Of a stretch of DNA of 64,000 nucleotides, positions 40,637 through 48,360 are shown one piece after another. The notes under the pieces are model-generated. The model did no database searches and had not been told where the DNA came from. It was given only the letters and a program-made list of their open reading frames with translations. Source of the DNA: Bacteroidota bacterium. GTDB taxonomy: Bacteria > Bacteroidota > Bacteroidia > Flavobacteriales_F > PHOS-HE28. The stretch's first letter is position 1; every line of letters starts with the position of its first letter. Position numbers and translations under genes: made by a program. The DNA is taken from contig JAFDZF010000184.1 of assembly GCA_018267055.1 (NCBI GenBank), positions 1-64,000 on the forward strand, in the 5' to 3' direction.

Positions 40637-41958
40637 GGCCGCAAGGCTAGCCGGGCTTCCTGAAGGCTTTCGGAAGGCGATCGGAACGACAGCGTGAAGG
40701 AGTGCCATCCCTCGCGATGGGCGTAGGCGAGCCGTGCCCCGTGCAGGTCGGCGATGCGCTTGGCGATGGAGAGCCCCAGCCCGTGGCCCTTGTGCCGCGC
40801 ATCGAAGGTGCGGAAGCGCTGGAAGAGCAGGGCCGGGTCCAGCGGCGGCGTATCGCCGGTGTTGGCCACCACCAGCGTGCCGGGCTCCAGGTCGATGCGG
40901 ATGCGCCCGCCGGGCCGGTTGTGCCGGAGCGCATTGGAGAGCAGGTTGCCCACGAGCGAAGCCGCCAGCGTGGCGTGGACGGCGAGCTGGATCCCCGGCC
41001 GCACGTGCTGTTCCACGATGATGCCTTGCAGGGCCGCCTGTTCCGCGAGCGCGTCGGCGCTCCGGGCCACGAGGGCCGAAAGGTCGATGGGCGCCTCCGC
41101 GGGCCACTGTCCGTTCTCGATCCGGCTGAGCAGCAACAGGTCCTGGTGCAGGTGCGCCAGGCGGTCCACCGTGCGCTTCGCCCCTTCCACCAGTTCCGCC
41201 TGTTCCTCGGTGAGCCCGGGCGATTGCAGCAGCAGGTCCATGCGGCTCTGCAGCAGGGCCAGCGGGGTCTGCATCTCGTGCGCGGCGTTCTCGGTGAACT
41301 CCTTCTGCTCGCGGTAGGTGGCCAGGGCGCGGTCGGCCAATCGGACGAGGGTGGTGTTCAGCTCGTTGAGCTCGGCCACGTCGGAAGCCGCCGGCACCAG
41401 GGGCCGCTGCGCCGAAAGGTCGAACGCGCGCAAGCGGGCCAGCGTGTCCTCGAAAGGGCGCCACACCCGGCGGCCCAGGCGCTTGTTCAGCAGCACGAAG
41501 CCGACCAGCAGCACCGCCAGGAACGCGGCCGTGACCGTCACCAGGGCCCCCACCACCTCGTCGGTCTCCTCCACTTCCTCTTCCAGCACCACGGCCCACG
41601 TGGTGCCGTTGGCCTGCACCGTGCCCGCGAGGCAGCGGAACTGCTCATCGCCCCCGCCCGGCTCGTCGGGATGCAATGCCGTGTAGATGCTGTCCGGGCG
41701 CGCAGGCCCCGCGATGGGCGTCAGCACCAGGCCGGGTTGTAAGCGCTCGGCCAGGCGGGCGGCCTGCAGCAAGGTGTCGCCCGTGAGGCCTGTCCGCGCC
41801 AGGCCCTCCTCCAACGCGTCGCGCCGATCGGTCAGGCCCTCGTCCACGCTGCCCATCCAGAGCGACCGCACCATCAGGTAATAGCCCGGCACGCTCAATA
41901 GCAGCACCGCCACCGCATACAGCGACAGCCTCCGGAGCGAGCGATCGAGCAGCCTCAC
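40633..41958 (-). CDS. Sensor histidine kinase
   Basis: A 441-residue membrane kinase. Two helices (about 12-30 and 137-157) flank a periplasmic sensor of about 105 residues. A HAMP-like linker and dimerisation helices carry the phospho-acceptor His227 in FTENAAHEMQTPL. The HATPase part has NLLSNALRHN (338-347) and GHGLGLSIAK (391-400). The start is GTG at 41958, overlapping the response-regulator stop (GTGA). Its stop overlaps the receptor start (ATGA). It phosphorylates the adjacent OmpR-type regulator; the signal is unknown. Confidence 0.93.
   Translation of the reverse strand: MRLLDRSLRRLSLYAVAVLLLSVPGYYLMVRSLWMGSVDEGLTDRRDALEEGLARTGLTGDTLLQAARLAERLQPGLVLTPIAGPARPDSIYTALHPDEPGGGDEQFRCLAGTVQANGTTWAVVLEEEVEETDEVVGALVTVTAAFLAVLLVGFVLLNKRLGRRVWRPFEDTLARLRAFDLSAQRPLVPAASDVAELNELNTTLVRLADRALATYREQKEFTENAAHEMQTPLALLQSRMDLLLQSPGLTEEQAELVEGAKRTVDRLAHLHQDLLLLSRIENGQWPAEAPIDLSALVARSADALAEQAALQGIIVEQHVRPGIQLAVHATLAASLVGNLLSNALRHNRPGGRIRIDLEPGTLVVANTGDTPPLDPALLFQRFRTFDARHKGHGLGLSIAKRIADLHGARLAYAHREGWHSFTLSFRSPSESLQEARLALRP
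40642..40676 (-). promoter_or_regulatory. Operator-promoter copy B, upstream of TonB receptor, inside the kinase gene
   Basis: On the minus strand: CTTCCG (40676-40671), 5 bases, CTTCAG (40665-40660), 10 bases, TAGCCTTG (40649-40642), then 5 bases to the receptor ATG at 40636. It lies within the last codons of the kinase gene and would give a leaderless receptor transcript independent of the upstream genes. Confidence 0.65.
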
Positions 41959-42629
41959 GCCTCGAACTTGTATCCGGTGGCGTAGATGGTGCGGATGTGG
42001 TCCGTGCACCCCGCCTCCGCGAGCTTGCGCTTCAGGTTCTTCATGTGCGCGTACACCAGGTCGAAGCTGCCCAGCAGGTCCGCGCGGTCGCCGACGATGT
42101 ACTCCGCCAGCGCGGTCTTCGACAGCACCTTGCCCGCCGAGGCCACCAGGTAGTGCAGCAGCCGGTATTCCGTGGGGGTGAGCGGGAGCGGCCGCCCTCC
42201 ATGGCTGGCGGTGTGGGCCAGCAGGTCCAGGGTGAGGCCGCCCGCCTCCACCACGTTCCGCCCCTGGAACTGGTTGCGGCGCGTGATGGCGAGGATGCGC
42301 ACCGCCAGCTCGGCCAGGTGGAACGGCTTGGGCAGGTAATCGTCCGCGCCGATGCGGATGCCTTCGATGCGGTCGTCCACCGAATCGCGGGCGCTGAGGA
42401 TGATCACCCCGTCGGTCCGGCCCAGCCGCTTCAGCTCCCGCAGTACCTCCAGGCCGCTGCCATCGGGCAGGGTGATGTCCAGCAGGATGCAGTCGTAGGG
42501 ATACAGCTGAACGCGCTCCAGCGCTTCGGCCACGGTGGCGGCCCGCTCGCACAGGGTGTTCGCGTCGCTGAAATAGCGGGCGATATCGGCGGCGAGCTCG
42601 GCCTCGTCCTCAACGATGAGCAGCTTCAT
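41955..42629 (-). CDS. OmpR-family response regulator
   Basis: A 224-residue two-domain regulator. The receiver has acidic Glu7/Asp8, phospho-acceptor Asp51 (ILLDITLPDGSG), Ser79 and Lys101 (DDYLPKPF). The C-terminal winged-helix DNA-binding domain (about 125-224) has LTPTEYRLLHYL and IRTIYATGYKFEA. It is the first gene of the minus-strand unit regulator-kinase-receptor(-PepSY), coupled by GTGA overlap to the kinase. An operator-like copy C just before its ATG suggests autoregulation. ATG 42629 is the start because it opens the receiver fold. Confidence 0.94.
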   Translation of the reverse strand: MKLLIVEDEAELAADIARYFSDANTLCERAATVAEALERVQLYPYDCILLDITLPDGSGLEVLRELKRLGRTDGVIILSARDSVDDRIEGIRIGADDYLPKPFHLAELAVRILAITRRNQFQGRNVVEAGGLTLDLLAHTASHGGRPLPLTPTEYRLLHYLVASAGKVLSKTALAEYIVGDRADLLGSFDLVYAHMKNLKRKLAEAGCTDHIRTIYATGYKFEA

Positions 42630-42635
42630 CGGGCG

Positions 42636-42670
42636 GGAAGCAACGGCACGAAGTTGAAGGGAAACTGAAC
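42636..42670 (-). promoter_or_regulatory. Operator-promoter copy C, upstream of response regulator
   Basis: On the minus strand: GTTCAG (42670-42665), 5 bases, CTTCAA (42659-42654), 10 bases, TTGCTTCC (42643-42636), 6 bases to the ATG at 42629. Spacing is identical to copies A and B, the half-sites slightly degenerate, as often seen at an autoregulated promoter. Confidence 0.5.
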
Positions 42671-42692
42671 GTGCACCAAAGGCGCGGATGCC

Positions 42693-42700
42693 GATCTTCA
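42693..42700 (+). promoter_or_regulatory. Putative -7 element before EamA-like gene
   Basis: GATCTTCA, 4 bases before the ATG at 42705, divergent from the response-regulator promoter. Confidence 0.35.
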
Positions 42701-42704
42701 CCGC

Positions 42705-43127
42705 ATGGACCGCGCGGTGGCCTATGCCCTCCTCTCCATGGTCTTCGCCGGCGTCACCGCGGTGATCGCCAAGGCGGGCATGCGCAACGTGGGCGGCGAC
42801 ACCGCGCTCGCCGTCCGCACCAGCCTCATCTTCCTCCTGGTCTGGGCCAACGTGCTCGCCTACCGGCGCGTGGAGGAGCTGCGGCTGTTGACCCGGTCGG
42901 ACCTCCTGTTCCTCGGCCTTTCCGGCGCCACCACCTTCCTCTCCTGGCTCTTCTACTACCGCGCGATGAAGGTGGGCGACGTCTCGTTGGTGGCCGTCAT
43001 CGACAAGGCCAGCATCGTGGTCACCCTGGTGCTGTGCTTCTGGCTGCTGAAGGAACCCTTCACCTGGCGGATCGCCCTGGGCGCCATCCTCATCCTCGCC
43101 GGCCTGCTGGTGCTCATCTGGAGGTGA
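42705..43127 (+). CDS. Half-length EamA-family transporter
   Basis: A 140-residue membrane protein with one EamA domain (four to five helices: YALLSMVFAGVTAVIAKAGM, RTSLIFLLVWANVLAY, LFLGLSGATTFLSWLFYYRAM, KASIVVTLVLCFWLL, IALGAILILAGLLVLIW). Typical DMT exporters have two such repeats and about 300 residues. The conserved features (KAGMRNVGGD, YYRAMKVGDVSLVAVIDK) are those of the C-terminal EamA half. Single-repeat members exist and would need to dimerise, like SMR proteins. Substrate unknown. It is divergent from the two-component operon. Confidence 0.85.
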   Translation: MDRAVAYALLSMVFAGVTAVIAKAGMRNVGGDTALAVRTSLIFLLVWANVLAYRRVEELRLLTRSDLLFLGLSGATTFLSWLFYYRAMKVGDVSLVAVIDKASIVVTLVLCFWLLKEPFTWRIALGAILILAGLLVLIWR

Positions 43128-43417
43128 TGGACGGCTGGTCGCTACCGGAAGCGGACCTCCTGGAGCGGCCGCCGGGGGCCGCCCGGGGCGTGATGTGCGT
43201 TCTGCTCATCTGGATGCTTCGGGCGTACGTCCCGGAACACGCGCTCCTCCCTGCCGCCTCCCACCGCCGGTCTCCGGGGCTTCCTCCTGCCGTGGGTGCG
43301 GTCCTGAAGCATTGAGCGGACCGTCCTTCCCTTTTCTCCCTGATCGGCGGCCTGGGGCGCATGTCGGTCCAGTGCACCGCTGCCCCGTTCACAACTCGGC
43401 ATGTCCGGCCCCGGTGC
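43128..43417 (+). other. Intergenic stretch without recognised gene
   Basis: About 290 bases between the convergent EamA-like and DUF4476 genes. Apart from the 13-base motif copy at 43385 I see no coding frame with a plausible start or protein-like sequence, and no strong hairpin. Confidence 0.6.
43385..43397 (+). repeat. 13-base repeated motif, copy 2
   Basis: CCGTTCACAACTC, also at 1362-1374 and 44098-44110, all in intergenic DNA; this copy lies 20 bases beyond the 3' end of the DUF4476 gene. Confidence 0.4.
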
Positions 43418-43978
43418 CTAACGGGACCTCAGGTATTCGTTGAGATCGTCCACCGAGCTCTCGAAGCCGAAGGCATCGTTGATCTTGTAATAGTCCTTGC
43501 GGTCGTAGGTGCGATCATACGCGTACTTGGCGAAGGTGAGCTTGGTCTCCTCGAAGCCGAAGAGGCCCATCACCTGCTTCACCTGGGCCGTGGTCAGGCA
43601 ATTGTTGTCGGCCACCTGCTTGGCCACGGTGAGCTTCGTTTCCTCGAAGCCCTTGCCTGCGATGCTGGTGCGGGCCTCGTTGAAGTCCCCGGCGTCCATC
43701 GGCGCACCGCAGGGCGAACCGGGGTGGGCGGCCGGTACCGGCACGGGCTCCGCTGCGGGCGGGTCGGAAGTGACCGTCGTGGTGGTCGTGGTCGTGCGGG
43801 TGGTGGTGGTCGTGCTGTTGCCGCTCACCTGCATGTTCATGTTCAGTTGCTGCCCGTTCACATCGATGTGCATGTTCACGTTCTCCTCGTCGGAGGCCGG
43901 GGTGTCGGGCTCGGTCTGCGACCAGGCGGGCAGGGTGGCAAGAAGGCAGAGGGCGAAAGCGGTGGAGAGACGTTCCAT
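43418..43978 (-). CDS. DUF4476 domain protein
   Basis: A 186-residue exported protein (signal peptide to AWSQ, about 20). A low-complexity Thr-rich linker (about 50-75, a run of alternating Thr/Ser) separates it from a C-terminal DUF4476 domain (about 93-183). This domain has two helical repeats with matching blocks GFEETKLTVAKQV and GFEETKLTFAKYA, and YDRKDYYKINDAFGFESSVDDLNEYL at its end. The domain is common in Bacteroidota; its function is unknown. ATG 43978 starts the signal peptide; a TAAGTTCG box lies at 44002-44009. Confidence 0.83.
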   Translation of the reverse strand: MERLSTAFALCLLATLPAWSQTEPDTPASDEENVNMHIDVNGQQLNMNMQVSGNSTTTTTRTTTTTTTVTSDPPAAEPVPVPAAHPGSPCGAPMDAGDFNEARTSIAGKGFEETKLTVAKQVADNNCLTTAQVKQVMGLFGFEETKLTFAKYAYDRTYDRKDYYKINDAFGFESSVDDLNEYLRSR

Positions 43979-44001
43979 GATAAGTGGGGTATTGGTGGGA
44001 T

Positions 44002-44009
44002 CGAACTTA
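44002..44009 (-). promoter_or_regulatory. Putative -7 element before DUF4476 gene
   Basis: TAAGTTCG on the minus strand, 23 bases before the ATG at 43978. Confidence 0.4.
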
Positions 44010-44097
44010 CGCGTCAAGGCAAGGCAACCGACGTGCCAGGAACGGGCCGTCCGATGCCGATCCGCCCGGCTTGCCGCACGCGGCGGCCCACCGGTCC

Positions 44098-44110
44098 CCG
44101 TTCACAACTC
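44098..44110 (+). repeat. 13-base repeated motif, copy 3
   Basis: CCGTTCACAACTC, 35 bases before the serC -7 box; copy 1 is placed similarly (38 bases) relative to its downstream box. Confidence 0.4.
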
Positions 44111-44145
44111 GATACCCGCGGCCCATGCCTCCCGGTCGAAGGATC

Positions 44146-44153
44146 TACCTTTG
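44146..44153 (+). promoter_or_regulatory. -7 promoter element of serC operon
   Basis: TACCTTTG is an exact TAnnTTTG match, 30 bases before the serC ATG at 44184. Confidence 0.6.
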
Positions 44154-44183
44154 CCGCGCCTTCGTGAAAAGAGGCATCCAGCC

Positions 44184-45272
44184 ATGCTCACCGACACCAA
44201 GATCAAGGTCCACAACTTCAGCGCCGGCCCCTGCATCCTGCCGCGGGAGGTCTTCGAACAGGCGGCCCAGGCGGTGCTCGACTTCGAGGGCAGCGGCCTC
44301 AGCATCCTGGAGATCAGCCACCGCAGCAAGCCCTTCGAGGCCGTGATGGCCAAGGCCCAGGCGCTGGTGAAGGAACTGCTGGGCGCACCGGACCACTACC
44401 AGGTGGTCTTCCTCGGTGGCGGCGCCAGCATGGGCTTCCACATGGTGCCCTTGAACTACCTGCGGCCGGGCGGCAAGGCGGCCTATGTCAATACAGGCGA
44501 GTGGGCCAGCCGCGCCATCAAGGAGGCCAAGGCCATCGGCGACACGGTGGTGGTGGCCAGCAGCGAGGACAAGAACTTCAGCTACATCCCCAAAGGATTT
44601 TCCATCCCCGCGGATGCCGACTTCTTCCACTTCACCAGCAACAACACCATCTTCGGCACGCAGTACAAGCAGTTCCCGAAGAGCCCGGTGCCGGTGGTGT
44701 GCGACATGAGCAGCGACATCTTCAGCCGCCCGGTGAACGTGGCCGACTTCGCCCTCATCTACGGAGGCGCGCAGAAGAACATGGGCCCGGCGGGCGCCAC
44801 GGTGTACCTGCTGGACCCGAACGCCCTCGGGAAGACCGGCCGCAAGCTCAGCCCCATGCTGGACCTGAAGAACCATGCCGACAAGGAGAGCATGTACAAC
44901 ACGCCGCCGGTGTATGCCGTGTACGTGAGCATGCTCACCATGGACTGGATGAAACGCCAGGGCGGCGTGGTGGAGATGGAGAAGCGCAACGCCGCCAAAG
45001 CGAGGCTCCTCTATGCCGCAGTGGACGCGCTGCCGGTGTTCCAGGGCACCACGGCCGTGGAGGACCGCTCGGTGATGAACGCCACCTTCGTGCTGAAGGA
45101 CAAAGCCCTGGAGCCCACGTTCGACGCGCTGTGGAAAGAGGCCGGCATCAGCGGCATCCGGGGCCACCGCAGCGTGGGCGGCTACCGCGCCAGCATGTAC
45201 AACGCCCTGCCCATCGAGAGCGTACAGGTCCTTGTGGACGTGATGAACGAATTCGCGAAGAAGCACGGATAA
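44184..45272 (+). CDS. serC: Phosphoserine aminotransferase
   Basis: A 362-residue class V PLP aminotransferase that converts 3-phosphohydroxypyruvate to phosphoserine (serine synthesis, step 2). Visible motifs are NFSAGPCILPREVF at 11-24, SHRSKPFEAVM at 45-55, GGGASMGFHMVPLNYL near 78-93, and the PLP-lysine Lys198 in YGGAQKNMGPAG. Length is standard. It heads the run serC-serA-DUF1015 with one base between serC and serA and a good -7 box upstream, so all three are probably one transcript. Confidence 0.95.
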   Translation: MLTDTKIKVHNFSAGPCILPREVFEQAAQAVLDFEGSGLSILEISHRSKPFEAVMAKAQALVKELLGAPDHYQVVFLGGGASMGFHMVPLNYLRPGGKAAYVNTGEWASRAIKEAKAIGDTVVVASSEDKNFSYIPKGFSIPADADFFHFTSNNTIFGTQYKQFPKSPVPVVCDMSSDIFSRPVNVADFALIYGGAQKNMGPAGATVYLLDPNALGKTGRKLSPMLDLKNHADKESMYNTPPVYAVYVSMLTMDWMKRQGGVVEMEKRNAAKARLLYAAVDALPVFQGTTAVEDRSVMNATFVLKDKALEPTFDALWKEAGISGIRGHRSVGGYRASMYNALPIESVQVLVDVMNEFAKKHG

Positions 45273-45273
45273 C

Positions 45274-46248
45274 ATGCGCATACACGCCAACGACGGCATC
45301 TCCGCCAAGGCCAAGGCACGCCTCCAGGAAGAAGGCTTCAGCGTCACCACCGACCACGTACCGCAGGACCAGCTCGCCCCCTACCTCGTGCAGGAGGGCG
45401 TGGAAGTGCTGCTGGTACGCAGCGCCACCAAGGTGCGGCAGGACCTCATGGACGCGGTGCCGGGCCTCAAGCTCATCGGGCGCGGCGGCGTGGGCCTGGA
45501 CAACATCGATACCGCCTATGCCAAGGGCAAGGGCATCCCGGTGATCAACACCCCGGCCAGCAGCAGCATCAGCGTGGCCGAGCTGGTGATGGCGCACCTC
45601 TTCGGGCTGATGCGCAACCTGCACCAGAGCAACCGCCGCATGCCGGCGGAAGGGCGCACGGCCTTCAAGGAACTGAAGAAGCAATACGAGAAGGGCACCG
45701 AGCTGCGCGGCAAGACGCTGGGCGTGATCGGCTTCGGCCGCATCGGCCAGTGGACCGCCAGGTACGCCCTGGGCTGCGGCATGAAGGTGATCTACACCGA
45801 CAACCACGCCACGGCCGAGAGTATTGAGCTGGAGATCGGCGGGCAGGCGGTGCGCGTGGGCGTGAAGCTGGTCTCGCTGGACGAGCTCCTGCAACAGAGC
45901 GACGCCATCAGCCTGCACGTGCCCGCGCAGGCCGACGGCCGGGCCGTGCTGGACACCGCAGCCCTGGCCAAGGTGAAGCCCGGCGTGGTGATCGTGAACA
46001 CCGCACGCGGGGGCAGCATCGATGAGGCCGCCCTGCTGACCGCGCTGGACGAAGGCCGCGTACGGGGCGCCGCCCTGGACGTGTTCATGAACGAGCCCGA
46101 GCCCCGCGCCGACGTGCTGGGGCACACCGGCCTCAGCCTGAGCCCGCACATCGGCGCCGCCACCGCGGAGGCCCAGGGCCGCGTGGGCGATGAGCTCGCC
46201 GACCTCATCATCGCCTGGCGCGACCAGGTGGCCGTGGACCGCGGATGA
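45274..46248 (+). CDS. serA: D-3-phosphoglycerate dehydrogenase (short form)
   Basis: A 324-residue NAD-dependent 2-hydroxyacid dehydrogenase performing step 1 of serine synthesis. The Rossmann motif GFGRIG is at 153-158 and the catalytic residues are Arg245 (NTARGG), Glu274 and His292 (PHIGAAT). No ACT domain follows, so feedback inhibition by serine through that domain is absent; this short form is common in Bacteroidota. It follows serC by one base and overlaps the DUF1015 start by 4 bases (ATGA). Confidence 0.93.
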   Translation: MRIHANDGISAKAKARLQEEGFSVTTDHVPQDQLAPYLVQEGVEVLLVRSATKVRQDLMDAVPGLKLIGRGGVGLDNIDTAYAKGKGIPVINTPASSSISVAELVMAHLFGLMRNLHQSNRRMPAEGRTAFKELKKQYEKGTELRGKTLGVIGFGRIGQWTARYALGCGMKVIYTDNHATAESIELEIGGQAVRVGVKLVSLDELLQQSDAISLHVPAQADGRAVLDTAALAKVKPGVVIVNTARGGSIDEAALLTALDEGRVRGAALDVFMNEPEPRADVLGHTGLSLSPHIGAATAEAQGRVGDELADLIIAWRDQVAVDRG

Positions 46249-47468
46249 TCCACCTCCGCCCGTTCCGCGCCTGGCGCCCGGTGGCCGACAAGGCCCACCT
46301 CGTCGGCTCGCGCTCCTTCGTCTCCTATTCCGACGAGCAGCTCCAGGAAAAACTCGCCGGGAACCCCTACTCCTACCTGCACGTCATCCACCCCGACCAC
46401 GGGGCCGACGCCCACCTCACGCGCGACGAGCGCTTCGACCGGGTGCGGCGGAAGTTCGCCGAGTTCGTGGCCGAGGGCCATTTCGTCCGCGACGAGGCCC
46501 CGAGCCTCTACCTGTACGAGCAGAGCCGCCAGGGGCTGCTGTCCCGCGGCCTGATCGCGGCGGTGAGCGTGGCCGACTACCGCGGTGGCCGCGTGAAGGT
46601 GCATGAGCACACCCTGCAGGCCCGCGAAGAGCTTTTCAAGGACTACCTCCGCATCACCGGGGTGAACGCCGAGCCCGTGCTGCTCGCCGCCCCCGACGCG
46701 CACGACGTGGAGGAGCTGCTGGAGGCCGTTCGGCACACCCGTCCCGCATACGACTTCAGCACCACCGACCGGGTGCGCCACCGCCTCTGGACCATCGGCG
46801 ATCCCGCGATGATCGCCGGCCTCCAGGAGCGCTTCCTCCGCATGGATGCCCTCTACATCGCCGACGGCCACCACCGCATGGCCAGCAGCGCCCGGCTGGC
46901 GGAAGCTTCCGGTTCTTTTTCCGACGACCCGAAGGCCTGGTGCCTGGCCTTCATCGTGCCCGAAGAGCACCTGCACATCCACAACTTCGACCGCGCGGTG
47001 ACCAGCCTGGGCGGCCTCGACACCGACGAGCTGCTGGCCGCCCTGGCCCAAGTGGGTCCCCTCACCCCGCTGGCCGATGCCCCCTCCGCCCCGCCCGCGC
47101 ACGGCGAAGTGGGCGTGATCACCCGGCAAGGCTGGTACACCCTCCGCCTGCCCGCTCCCTTCCCCACCGCCGACGCTTCCGAGCGCCTGGACGCCTCGGT
47201 GCTGAGCGCCGCCGTGCTCGGTCCCGTGCTGGGCATCCGCGACCTGCGCACCGATCCGCACGTCAAGTTCGTTCCCGGCACGCAAGGCCCGAAGGAGCTC
47301 GAGCGCATGGTGCGCGCCGGCGAGGCCGCGGTGGCCTTCCACCTGCGCCCGGTGAGCTTCGCCGAACTGAAGGCCGTGGCCGATAGCGGTGGATGCATGC
47401 CCCCCAAGAGCACCTGGATCGAGCCCAAGCTCCGGAGCGGGATCACGGTCTATCCGCTGGAGGAGTAG
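46245..47468 (+). CDS. DUF1015 family protein
   Basis: A 407-residue cytoplasmic protein of the DUF1015 family, often encoded with serA/serC. Motifs are FRAWRPV at the start, the DGHHRMASSARLAEAS block (about 206-221, conserved His pair), and the C-terminal GCMPPKSTWIEPKLRSG typical of the family. Family members have been proposed to act on serine or phosphoserine, but the exact reaction here is inference from context. Its ATG overlaps the serA stop by 4 bases. Confidence 0.88.
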   Translation: MIHLRPFRAWRPVADKAHLVGSRSFVSYSDEQLQEKLAGNPYSYLHVIHPDHGADAHLTRDERFDRVRRKFAEFVAEGHFVRDEAPSLYLYEQSRQGLLSRGLIAAVSVADYRGGRVKVHEHTLQAREELFKDYLRITGVNAEPVLLAAPDAHDVEELLEAVRHTRPAYDFSTTDRVRHRLWTIGDPAMIAGLQERFLRMDALYIADGHHRMASSARLAEASGSFSDDPKAWCLAFIVPEEHLHIHNFDRAVTSLGGLDTDELLAALAQVGPLTPLADAPSAPPAHGEVGVITRQGWYTLRLPAPFPTADASERLDASVLSAAVLGPVLGIRDLRTDPHVKFVPGTQGPKELERMVRAGEAAVAFHLRPVSFAELKAVADSGGCMPPKSTWIEPKLRSGITVYPLEE

Positions 47469-47549
47469 GATCCTTCGCGGAAGCACCCTGAGGTGCCGGA
47501 TGATGCCTGGATCACGGACCTTTGCACGGTGCACCTTCATCGATCGGGA

Positions 47550-48218
47550 ATGACGCTCGCTGACCGCTACGCCCGGGTGAACGCCTCCCTGCCCCCGCGG
47601 GTGAAGCTGATCGCGGTGAGCAAGACCCGCACGGTGGCCGAGATCCAGGCCCTGTACGACCTGGGGCACCGCGCCTTCGGCGAGAACTACCCGCAGGAGC
47701 TCCGCGACAAGCAGCCGCTGCTGCCGGCCGACATCGAATGGCACTTCATCGGTCACCTGCAGACCAACAAGGTGAAGTACATCGCGCCCTTCGTGCACCT
47801 GGTGCATGCGGTGGACAGCGAGCGCCTGCTCGATGAGCTGGAAAAGCGCGCCGCAGCGGCCGGCCGCACCATCGGCTTCCTGTGGCAGGCGCATGTGGCC
47901 CGCGAGACCACCAAGCACGGCCTGTTGCCCGACGAGCTGCGAGCAACGATCCAGCGGACCGCCGGCAGCGACCGCTGGCCCCACCTCCAGGCCCGGGGCC
48001 TCATGGGCATGTCCACCAACACCGACGACCACGGACAGGTGGAGCGCGAGTTCGCCGCGCTGGAAGCCTTGTTCCTGGAGCTTCGTGGTTCCGGTCACGC
48101 GGATGCGGCCCGGTTCACCGAGCTGTCCATGGGGATGAGCAGCGATGCCCAACTGGCGATCGCCCACGGCAGCACGATGGTGCGCATCGGCACCGCGCTC
48201 TTCGGGGAACGCCCGTAG
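47550..48218 (+). CDS. YggS-family PLP homeostasis protein
   Basis: A 222-residue PLP-binding protein with the alanine-racemase-like barrel fold of YggS/PLPBP, thought to manage PLP supply. The PLP Lys25 sits in LIAVSKTRT; HFIGHLQTNKVKYI, LSMGMSSDAQLAIAHGSTMVRIG and GTALFGER are the family's phosphate-binding blocks. Length is normal. ATG 47550 starts the fold; an upstream in-frame ATG at 47493 would add an unlikely leader. A GGACTTTG box lies 25 bases upstream. Confidence 0.9.
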   Translation: MTLADRYARVNASLPPRVKLIAVSKTRTVAEIQALYDLGHRAFGENYPQELRDKQPLLPADIEWHFIGHLQTNKVKYIAPFVHLVHAVDSERLLDELEKRAAAAGRTIGFLWQAHVARETTKHGLLPDELRATIQRTAGSDRWPHLQARGLMGMSTNTDDHGQVEREFAALEALFLELRGSGHADAARFTELSMGMSSDAQLAIAHGSTMVRIGTALFGERP

Positions 48219-48265
48219 GAGCAATGCTCCGGACAGGCTTCGGACGCGTCCGGTCCCCGCTGTCC
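48218..48265 (+). terminator. Possible terminator after YggS gene
   Basis: Two adjacent hairpins: GGAGC-AAT-GCTCC (48218-48230) and GGACAG (48231-48236) with CTGTCC (48260-48265), the latter enclosing the palindrome CGGACGCGTCCG (48241-48252). No T-run. Confidence 0.4.
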
Positions 48266-48329
48266 TAAGGGGGATCCGCACCGGTCCCGGCCGAAGGCAA
48301 CCCCTTCCCCCGCCCCCGTCTTCCTGGTG

Positions 48330-48337
48330 TAGCTTCG
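48330..48337 (+). promoter_or_regulatory. Putative -7 promoter element
   Basis: TAGCTTCG, 23 bases before the ATG at 48361. Confidence 0.4.
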
Positions 48338-48360
48338 ATGGACCTTCTCCCGGACCGCCC

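Noticed and set aside
43741-43833. Repetitive GTGGTGGTCGTG-like stretch, possible simple repeat
   Set aside because: It encodes the Thr-rich linker of the DUF4476 protein.
48218-48360. Riboswitch before the DUF6089-like gene
   Set aside because: Hairpins lie directly after the previous stop and match no known aptamer; terminator more likely.
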